Shown here: positions 58,158 through 64,000 of the stretch, in pieces
Layout of the letters: the number at the start of each line of letters is the position of its first letter
Position numbering within the stretch: position 1 is the stretch's first letter
Program-made: the position numbers and the translations under genes
The notes under the pieces: generated by a model
What the model saw: only the letters and a program-made list of their open reading frames with translations
Databases searched by the model: none
Told to the model about the DNA's origin: nothing
NCBI GenBank assembly: GCA_041558415.1
Contig: JBFFEY010000001.1
Location: forward strand, 1 to 64,000
From: SG8-39 sp041558415
Lineage (GTDB): Bacteria; Pseudomonadota; Gammaproteobacteria; Burkholderiales; SG8-39
Direction: 5' to 3'
Length of the DNA: 64,000 nt

Positions 58158-59504
58158 ATGTGGACTGTTGCCCAGCTGAGCGCCGACCTGGCCGCCGGCA
58201 GGACGTCGAGCCGCGCCTTGCTCGAAGAGGCGCTGGCGCGCATTGCCGATCCGGCGGGCGAGGGCGCACGCGCCTTCCTCAAGGTGTATGGCGAAGCGGC
58301 GCGCGCGGAGGCGGAATGCTCCGACCGCCTGCGCGCCGCGGGTGTGGTGCGCTCACCCATCGACGGCCTCCCGGTTTCGGTCAAGGATCTGTTCGACGTA
58401 TGCGGCGACGTGACGCGCGCAGGCTCCAAGATCCTCGACGGTGCGGCGCCCGCGCGCGCCGACGCGCCGGTTGTTGCGCGCCTGCGGGCGGCCGGCGCGG
58501 TCATCGTCGGGCGCACCAACATGGTGGAGTTCGCGTTTGGGCCGCTCGGCTTTAACCCGCACTACGGTACGCCGCGTAATCCCTGGGACCGCGGTACGGG
58601 GCGCGTGCCGGGCGGATCCTCTTCCGGTGCCGCGGTCGCGCAGGCTGACGGCATGTGCGTGATGGCGCTTGGCAGCGATACGCGGGGCTCGGTGCGCGTG
58701 CCGGCGGCGCTGTGCGGCCTGGCCGGCTTCAAGCCGACGGCGCGGCGCATCCCGCGCGAGGGTGTGTTTCCGCTTTCCTTCACGCTCGACTCGATCGGGC
58801 CTCTGGCGAACAGCATTGCCTGCTGTGCGGTCTACGACGCGATTCTCGCGGGCGGGCCGCCCGCGCCCCCGATTGCGCTGCCGGCCAAGGGCCTGCGTCT
58901 GCTCCTGCCGCGCTCGAGCGCACTCGACGATCTCGACACAAAGGTCGCTGCGGATTTCGAGGCGGCACTCAAGCGCCTGTCGGCGGCTGGCGTGGTGCTG
59001 AACGAGGTGCCGGTGCCGGCCTTCGATCGACAGGACCAGTATTTCAAGGGCGGGGGGTTCGCCGGCGCAGAATCGTATGCGATTCACCGCTCGCGCCTCG
59101 ACCGCATCGACGAGTTCGATCCGCGCGTCGGCAAGCGCATTCTGCTTTTCAAGGACTACTCGGCGGGCGACTACGTCGAGCTCGGCCTGCTGCGCGAGGC
59201 CTTCATGCGCGAGGTGGGCGCCCTGGCCGCGCCCTATGACGCGATGCTCATGCCGACAGTGCCCAGCATTGCGCCGACCCTCGAGGAGGCCGGGGCGCGC
59301 GACGAGGACTATTTCCGTTGGATCCTGCGCGTCATGCGCAATGTCGGCCTCATCAACTTCCTCGACGGCTGCGCTGCGACGCTGCCCTGTCATGCGCCGG
59401 GCACTGCGCCGGTCGGACTGATGGTAGCGGGCAGCGCGCTCGCCGACCGGCACGTTCTGGCTGTCGCGGCGAGCCTTGAGCGCGTGCTCGCACGGGGTGG
59501 CTGA
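58158..59504 (+). CDS. Amidase signature enzyme
   Basis: A 448-aa amidase. The catalytic triad is visible: Lys76 (VSVKDLFD), the Ser cluster S154-S156 (PGGSSSGAAV) and nucleophile Ser178 (GSDTRGSVR). The length and the C-terminal GTAPVGLMVAGSALADRHVLAVA fit GatA-like and fatty-amide-type amidases; the substrate is unknown. A strong SD (AAGGAAG) precedes ATG 58158. It sits between comF and bioC, which are often neighbours elsewhere, so it may be an insertion. It overlaps the bioC start. Confidence 0.9.
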   Translation: MWTVAQLSADLAAGRTSSRALLEEALARIADPAGEGARAFLKVYGEAARAEAECSDRLRAAGVVRSPIDGLPVSVKDLFDVCGDVTRAGSKILDGAAPARADAPVVARLRAAGAVIVGRTNMVEFAFGPLGFNPHYGTPRNPWDRGTGRVPGGSSSGAAVAQADGMCVMALGSDTRGSVRVPAALCGLAGFKPTARRIPREGVFPLSFTLDSIGPLANSIACCAVYDAILAGGPPAPPIALPAKGLRLLLPRSSALDDLDTKVAADFEAALKRLSAAGVVLNEVPVPAFDRQDQYFKGGGFAGAESYAIHRSRLDRIDEFDPRVGKRILLFKDYSAGDYVELGLLREAFMREVGALAAPYDAMLMPTVPSIAPTLEEAGARDEDYFRWILRVMRNVGLINFLDGCAATLPCHAPGTAPVGLMVAGSALADRHVLAVAASLERVLARGG

Positions 59505-60372
59505 GCCAGCGCCGAGCCTCGATCCGGCGCAGGTGCGCCGGCGCTTCGCGCGCGCGGCACGAAGCTACGCCGCCGCCTCGCCGCTGGAGGCCGAGATCGG
59601 CGCGCGCATGCTCGAGCGGCTAGCCTACGTGCGCGCCGCGCCGCGGCGCATTCTCGATGCGGGCGCCGGGCCGGCGCGCGAAGCGCCGGCGCTGCTGCGC
59701 CACTACGCGGGCGCCACGCTCGTCACGCTCGACGCATCCGTCGCACTGCTGCAGGCCGGCCGCCGGCGTCGCGGCTGGCGCGGCTGGCTGCTGCGCATGC
59801 CGCGCGCCCTGCCGCTGGTTGCCGATTTTGCGCGCATGCCGCTCGCGGACGGCTGCGTCGATCTGCTGTGGTCGAACATGGCGCTGCACTGGGCGCAAGC
59901 CCCGGACGCGGTACTGCGCGAGTTCGCGCGGGTGCTCGCGCCGAGCGGGCTGCTGATGTTCAGCACGCTCGGGCCCGATACTTTGAAGGAGCTGCGTGAG
60001 GCCGCGGGCGCCGCGCAGGTGCACGCGTTCATCGACATGCATGACCTGGGTGACGCGCTGGTCGCCGCGGGGTTCGCCGCCCCGGTCATGGACGCCGAGT
60101 TCGTCACGTTGACGTACCCGGATCCCGACGGACTGTTCGCCGATCTGCGCCGCAGCGGCCAGACCTCGGCACGCGCCGACCGCCCACGCGGACTGCGCGG
60201 GCGGCATTTCCTCGAGAGGACGCGCACCGCGCTCGTCGCGCAGGCGCGCGGCGGGCGCATCCCGCTGACCTACGAGGTGGTGTACGGCCACGCGTGGAAG
60301 GGCGAGAAACGGCACCCCGCAGACGGGCGTGCGGTGATCCGCACCGACCAGCTGCGCCATAAAAACCGCTGA
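59497..60372 (+). CDS. bioC: Malonyl-ACP O-methyltransferase BioC
   Basis: A 291-aa SAM methyltransferase that starts biotin synthesis by masking malonyl-ACP. VRRRFARAARSYAAASPLEAEIGARMLERL is the BioC N-terminus; motif I is ILDAGAGPAREAP; VDLLWSNMALHWAQAPDAVLREFARVLAPSGLLMFSTLGPDTLKELREA is highly typical. The GTG at 59497 (overlapping the amidase by 8 nt) is preferred to a TTG seven codons earlier. No other bio genes are in the window. Confidence 0.9.
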   Translation: MAEPAPSLDPAQVRRRFARAARSYAAASPLEAEIGARMLERLAYVRAAPRRILDAGAGPAREAPALLRHYAGATLVTLDASVALLQAGRRRRGWRGWLLRMPRALPLVADFARMPLADGCVDLLWSNMALHWAQAPDAVLREFARVLAPSGLLMFSTLGPDTLKELREAAGAAQVHAFIDMHDLGDALVAAGFAAPVMDAEFVTLTYPDPDGLFADLRRSGQTSARADRPRGLRGRHFLERTRTALVAQARGGRIPLTYEVVYGHAWKGEKRHPADGRAVIRTDQLRHKNR

Positions 60373-60441
60373 GGTGCGTATCGCAAACGCGGGGGACGGT
60401 TATCAGCGGCGCTCGTTGTCGAGTTTCTTGAGGCAGGGGGG

Positions 60442-60469
60442 TTGACTGTGGTAACTTCGCGGCCCTAAT
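60442..60469 (+). promoter_or_regulatory. Candidate promoter of the cytochrome oxidase operon
   Basis: TTGACT (60442-60447) lies 16 nt from CCTAAT (60464-60469). This is a good -35 with a 4-of-6 -10. The predicted leader before the DUF2244 ATG is about 33 nt. Confidence 0.45.
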
Positions 60470-60509
60470 GGCGCGGCCCGCGGCCGCCCGCTGTGGAGCG
60501 TGAAATTTA

Positions 60510-60986
60510 ATGCAAAGTCCGCAGCGCGAACGGGCGTTTCTGGGTTCCTCGCACGAATTCAGTCTGCTCCTCAAGCGCAACTGCTCGATCTCGCCGAAAG
60601 GCATGATCCTGGTGTTTGCGGGGTTGTCGTTCGCGACGCTCGGCATTGCCACCGGCTTCGCGCTTGCGGGTGCCTGGCTGGTGCTGCCGTTCGCCGGACT
60701 GGAGGTCGCGGCGCTGGTAATCGCCTTCCTGATGACGGCCCGCCACGCCTCGGATTACGAGCGCATCGAGGTTGCCCCTGGATCGCTGCGGGTGGAGGTT
60801 GCCGAGGGGCGCTTGCTGCGGCGGCGTGAACTAAAGCGCGGTGCGCTGAGGGTGGTTTACGCGCCCGAGCGAGCGCGGATTGTCGTGAGCGGTGCGGACG
60901 TGGACGAGATCGAACTCGGCCGCCACCTCGATGCGCAGGCGCGCGTCGCGCTGGCGGACAAGCTGGAAAAGACATTTAGCCTCTGA
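60510..60986 (+). CDS. DUF2244 membrane protein
   Basis: A 158-aa protein with two adjacent membrane helices (about 32-75) and a soluble C-terminal domain (YERIEVAPGSLRVEVAEG, VDEIELGRHLDAQARVALADKL). The N-terminal LLLKRNCSISPKGMILVFAGLS is the family signature. DUF2244 genes commonly precede coxB; a role in oxidase assembly or regulation is likely but unproven. Confidence 0.88.
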   Translation: MQSPQRERAFLGSSHEFSLLLKRNCSISPKGMILVFAGLSFATLGIATGFALAGAWLVLPFAGLEVAALVIAFLMTARHASDYERIEVAPGSLRVEVAEGRLLRRRELKRGALRVVYAPERARIVVSGADVDEIELGRHLDAQARVALADKLEKTFSL

Positions 60987-61003
60987 TGCGGGAGACAGTA
61001 ACA

Positions 61004-61861
61004 ATGGCAAGCAACTGGGTGCGCAATCTCGCGGTGTGCGCGGCGGGCGTGGCAGGGCTGACGGCAGCCGGTCTCGCGCTCGCGGCGCCGTGGAACCTGC
61101 AGGCGCCGGCGACGCCAATCGCGGCAGACATCCACGGCCTGCACGAGTACGTGATGATCCTCGTGACGGTGATCTTCGTTGGCGTTTTCGGCGCGATGTT
61201 CTATGCGGTTTACGCGCACCGTAAGGACAAGGGGCACAAGGCGGCACAGTTCCACGAGAGCACGACGGTCGAGATCCTGTGGACGGTGATCCCGCTCATC
61301 ATCCTGGTCATCATCGCCTGGCCGGCGACCAAGGTCGTCATCGCGCAGAAGGACACCTCGCAGCCGGATCTCACGATCAAGGTCACGGGCTACCAGTGGA
61401 AGTGGGGCTACGACTACGTGAAGGGCGAGGGCGAGGGCATTCGCTTCGTTTCCACGCTGGCGACGCCGCGCGACCAGATCGAGGGACGCGCGCCGAAGGG
61501 CGAGAACTACCTGCTCGAGGTCGACAACGAGATGGTGGTGCCGGTCAAAAAGAAGGTGCGCGTCCTCACGACCGCCGCCGACGTGATCCACGCCTGGTGG
61601 ATCCCTGCCTTCGGCGCCAAGCAGGACGCGATTCCGGGGTTTATCCGCGACATTCACTTCACCGCGAAGCAGACCGGCGTGTTCCGCGGGCAGTGCACCG
61701 AGCTGTGCGGCAAGGACCATGGCTACATGCCGATCGTCGTGCGCGTCGTGAGCGCCGAGGAGTACACGAAGTGGGTCGGTGAGCAAAAGGCGAAGGCCAC
61801 CGCGGCAGCCGAAGCGCCGAAGAAGATTGCGGCGGCGGCGGCCGAGACGCCGCGGCAGTAA
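61004..61861 (+). CDS. coxB: Cytochrome c oxidase subunit II
   Basis: A 285-aa membrane-anchored periplasmic subunit carrying the binuclear CuA centre. It has a signal/anchor region, two membrane helices (about 45-105) and a cupredoxin domain with ligands C231, E233, C235, H239 and M242 (CTELCGKDHGYMP) and an upstream His in HAWWIPAFG. It ends in an Ala/Lys tail with no fused cytochrome c domain. The ATG at 61004 with GGGAGA upstream is preferred to the ATG at 60986 overlapping the previous stop. Confidence 0.96.
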   Translation: MASNWVRNLAVCAAGVAGLTAAGLALAAPWNLQAPATPIAADIHGLHEYVMILVTVIFVGVFGAMFYAVYAHRKDKGHKAAQFHESTTVEILWTVIPLIILVIIAWPATKVVIAQKDTSQPDLTIKVTGYQWKWGYDYVKGEGEGIRFVSTLATPRDQIEGRAPKGENYLLEVDNEMVVPVKKKVRVLTTAADVIHAWWIPAFGAKQDAIPGFIRDIHFTAKQTGVFRGQCTELCGKDHGYMPIVVRVVSAEEYTKWVGEQKAKATAAAEAPKKIAAAAAETPRQ

Positions 61862-61891
61862 GCACCGAATTCAGCGTTTAGGAGATCGAGA

Positions 61892-63490
61892 ATGAGCGCA
61901 GTTGTGGATAGCCACGGTCACGGGCACGAGCACCACCACGACCATCACGGCGGATACAGCGGCATCATGCGCTGGATCACAACGACCAACCACAAGGACA
62001 TCGGCACGCTGTACCTGTGGTTCAGCTTCATCATGTTTATGGTCGGCGGCGCGATGGCGATGGTGATCCGCCTCGAGCTTTTTTCGCCGGGGCTGCAATG
62101 GGTCGATCCGGACTTCTTCAACCAGATGACCACCATGCACGGCCTAATCATGGTTTTCGGCGCGATCATGCCCGCATTTGTCGGCTTCGCGAACTGGCTG
62201 ATCCCGATGCAAATCGGCGCGCCCGACATGGCGTTCGCGCGCATGAACAACTGGTCGTTCTGGATCCTGCCCTTCGCCGCGTCGCTGCTGGTGATCTCGT
62301 TCTTCATGCCGGGCGGTGCGCCGGGCGTGGGCTGGACGCTGTACGCGCCGCTCACGGTGCAGATGGGCGTCGGCATGGACCTGACGATCTTCGCCGTGCA
62401 CCTGCTCGGAATGAGCTCGATCATGGGGTCGATCAACATCATCACCACGATCCTCAACCTGCGCGCGCCGGGCATGACGCTGATGCGCATGCCGCTGTTC
62501 TGCTGGACATGGCTGATCACCGCCTACCTGCTGGTCGCGGCGATGCCGGTGCTCGCCGGCGCGGTGACGATGACGCTCACTGACCGCCACTTCGGCACGA
62601 CCTTTTTCAACGCCGCGGGCGGCGGCGACCCGGTGCTCTACCAGCACATCTTCTGGTTCTTTGGCCACCCCGAGGTGTACATCATCGCGCTGCCGGCCTT
62701 CGGCGTAATCTCGCAGGTGATCCCGGCGTTCTCGCGCAAGCCCCTGTTCGGCTACGCGTCGATGGTGTACGCGACGTCGGCGATCGCGATCCTGTCGTTC
62801 ATCGTCTGGGCGCACCACATGTACACGGTCGGCATGCCGATCACCGGGCAGCTGTTCTTCATGTACGCGACCACGCTTATCGCGGTGCCCACAGGCGTCA
62901 AGGTGTTCAACTGGGTCGCGACGATGTGGAAAGGGGCGCTCTCGTTCGAGACGCCAATGCTGTTCGCGATTGGCTTCGTGTTCCTGTTCACGCTGGGCGG
63001 GATGACAGGGCTCGTGCTCTCGCTCGTCGCGATCGACATCCAGCTGCACGACACCTACTACGTGGTCGCGCACTTCCACTACGTGATGGCGATCGGCGCG
63101 GTGTTCGCCGGGTTTGCCGGCGTCTACTTCTGGCTGCCGAAGTGGATCGGGCGCATGTACGACGAGACGCTCGGCAAGTGGCACTTCTGGCTGTCGACGA
63201 TCTTCATCAACGTGACCTTCTTCGTGCAGCACTTCTCCGGCCTGGCCGGCATGCCGCGCCGCATCCCGGACTATCCGCTGATGTTCGAGACCTGGAACAA
63301 GATCAGCTCGATCGGCGCCTTTGGCTTCGGTCTGTCGCAACTGCTGTTCCTGTACATCGTACTGAAGGCCATCCGCAGTGGCGAGAAGGCGAAGGACAAG
63401 CAATGGGAGGGGGCCGACTCGCTTGAGTGGACGCACCTGCCGACGCCGGTACCGTACCACTCGTTTGAAACCCAGCCGGTGCTGAAGTAG
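61892..63490 (+). CDS. ctaD: Cytochrome c oxidase subunit I
   Basis: A 532-aa haem-copper oxidase catalytic subunit with 12 membrane helices. Haem and CuB ligands lie in TMHGLIMVFGA, WFFGHPEVYI (the His-Tyr cross-link pair), VWAHHMYTVG and VAHFHYVMAIG. The first 19 residues contain eight His, likely a flexible metal-binding tail. A strong SD (AGGAGA) lies about 8 nt before the ATG. Oxygen reduction is coupled to proton pumping in the inner membrane. Confidence 0.98.
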   Translation: MSAVVDSHGHGHEHHHDHHGGYSGIMRWITTTNHKDIGTLYLWFSFIMFMVGGAMAMVIRLELFSPGLQWVDPDFFNQMTTMHGLIMVFGAIMPAFVGFANWLIPMQIGAPDMAFARMNNWSFWILPFAASLLVISFFMPGGAPGVGWTLYAPLTVQMGVGMDLTIFAVHLLGMSSIMGSINIITTILNLRAPGMTLMRMPLFCWTWLITAYLLVAAMPVLAGAVTMTLTDRHFGTTFFNAAGGGDPVLYQHIFWFFGHPEVYIIALPAFGVISQVIPAFSRKPLFGYASMVYATSAIAILSFIVWAHHMYTVGMPITGQLFFMYATTLIAVPTGVKVFNWVATMWKGALSFETPMLFAIGFVFLFTLGGMTGLVLSLVAIDIQLHDTYYVVAHFHYVMAIGAVFAGFAGVYFWLPKWIGRMYDETLGKWHFWLSTIFINVTFFVQHFSGLAGMPRRIPDYPLMFETWNKISSIGAFGFGLSQLLFLYIVLKAIRSGEKAKDKQWEGADSLEWTHLPTPVPYHSFETQPVLK

Positions 63491-63498
63491 GCGGCAGG

Positions 63499-63597
63499 GT
63501 GAGCCGCAATCTGAAAACCGCGCTGGCGCTGGCGACGATCTCGCTGATTTCGTTCATCGGGATCATTGTCAAGTTCTGGATCCTCCGCGGCAGCTGA
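63499..63597 (+). CDS. Small single-helix cytochrome oxidase assembly protein
   Basis: A 32-aa peptide from a GTG start at 63499 to TGA at 63597: a short basic N-terminus (MSRNLKTA), one membrane helix (LALATISLISFIGIIVKFWI) and LRGS. A small membrane ORF in this place, between ctaD and ctaG, is conserved in betaproteobacteria and annotated as a cytochrome oxidase small assembly protein. It has GGCAGG as a weak ribosome site. Confidence 0.75.
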   Translation: MSRNLKTALALATISLISFIGIIVKFWILRGS

Positions 63598-63610
63598 TCC
63601 GCGGCACGTC

Positions 63611-64000
63611 ATGCACGAAACTGAGCCGAAGCCGGTAACCGTCGATCCGCGCCAGCGTGATAACCGGCGCATGCTGCTGCGCCTGTCGGTCGTCGCCGTG
63701 CTGATGTTCGGCTTCGGCTTCGCGCTGGTGCCGTTCTACGAGCAGATCTGCGCTGCGCTCGGGGTGAACTCGCTGGTGCCGATCGAGCGGGCAGCGGCGA
63801 AAAATACGCAGATCGATCGCGCACGCACCGTCTCCATCGAGTTCGACGCCAACTCGCACGACCTGCCATGGCGCTTCCGGCCGCTGGTGCGACACCTTCA
63901 GGTGCATCCAGGCGAGCTCGCCACCATCGAGTACGAGGTGGTCAACGTACGCCCGCATGCGGTAACGGGCCAGGCGGTGCCGAGCTATGGCCCGTCGCGG
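63611..64000 (+). CDS. ctaG: Cytochrome c oxidase assembly protein CtaG/Cox11 (cut by window end)
   Basis: The first 130 codons are visible. A basic N-terminus and one membrane helix (about 21-45, LLRLSVVAVLMFGFGFALVPFYEQIC) are followed by the periplasmic copper-chaperone domain (TVSIEFDANSHDLPWRFRPL, VHPGELATIEYEVVN, AVPSYGPSR). Cox11/CtaG delivers copper to the CuB site of subunit I. The Cys motif CFCF lies beyond the window. Start 13 nt after the small protein's stop. Confidence 0.95.
   Translation, partial: MHETEPKPVTVDPRQRDNRRMLLRLSVVAVLMFGFGFALVPFYEQICAALGVNSLVPIERAAAKNTQIDRARTVSIEFDANSHDLPWRFRPLVRHLQVHPGELATIEYEVVNVRPHAVTGQAVPSYGPSR

Overview
The window is 64 kb of GC-rich, densely coding bacterial chromosome. 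Gene content and order point to a betaproteobacterium, probably an environmental or uncultivated lineage near Burkholderiales/Rhodocyclales/Nitrosomonadales. The evidence is the leuS-lptE-holA-proA-nadD-rsfS-rlmH-maf-rng string, argB / pyrimidine 5'-nucleotidase / slmA, gpmA-envC-ctpA-moeB, rhodanese-grxC-secB-gpsA, dapF-DUF484-xerC next to hslVU, an SAH riboswitch on ahcY, and an aa3-type oxidase operon preceded by a DUF2244 gene. Nearly everything is housekeeping. I see no tRNA, rRNA, insertion sequence, prophage or CRISPR array, and no stretch above 300 bases lacks a gene.

Layout. 1-9287 (minus): one long operon for leucyl-tRNA synthesis, LPS export (LptE), replication clamp loading (HolA), proline and NAD synthesis, ribosome factors (RsfS, RlmH), Maf and RNase G, ending in a truncated amidase. 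9380-13257 (plus): uvrD and ilvA. 13265-13954 (minus): 5-formyl-THF cyclo-ligase. 13984-20247 (plus): soluble lytic transglycosylase, an NDUFA9-like SDR, an orphan CbiM-like membrane protein, cca, a GST and an alpha/beta hydrolase. 20259-22066 (minus): diheme cytochrome and MidA-like methyltransferase. 22108-24533 (plus): pteridine reductase, ttcA and a DUF3750 protein. 24555-25721 (minus): enolase-superfamily enzyme. 25833-29066 (plus): methyltransferase-like lipoprotein, an HTH-aminotransferase fusion and a YdjM-like protein. 29063-35864 (minus): M48 protease, SH3 protein, CHASE2 cyclase, metF, ahcY behind a riboswitch, and metK. 35973-46374 (plus): two lipid A acyltransferases with a GnnA/GnnB-like pair, CoA-binding protein, dapF, DUF484, xerC, a zinc ZIP/CobW pair and hslVU. 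46371-47357 (minus): ECF sigma factor, zinc anti-sigma and Cys-rich protein. 47404-49628 (plus): argB, nucleotidase, slmA. 49588-53825 (minus): gpmA, envC, ctpA, moeB. 53886-56901 (plus): ArsR-type regulator, rhodanese, grxC, secB, SH3 protein, gpsA. 56905-58079 (minus): comF and trmL. 58158-64000 (plus): amidase, bioC, then the cytochrome c oxidase operon DUF2244-coxB-ctaD-small protein-ctaG (cut by the window end).

How genes work together. metK, ahcY and metF form the S-adenosylmethionine / homocysteine / folate cycle. An SAH riboswitch with its own promoter and an overlapping terminator controls ahcY-metF. The acyltransferase pair with GnnA/GnnB homologues suggests a lipid A containing 2,3-diamino-2,3-dideoxyglucose. 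Many operons are translationally coupled through NTGA stop-start overlaps, including TTGA and a likely CTGA.

The most unusual feature is at 26418-27989. A Cro/YdaS-type HTH is joined in frame to a class V (serine/alanine-glyoxylate) aminotransferase. Its promoter is overlaid by a perfect 8-bp inverted repeat, and the predicted transcript start lies about 3 nt from the ATG. This looks like a self-regulating enzyme-repressor.
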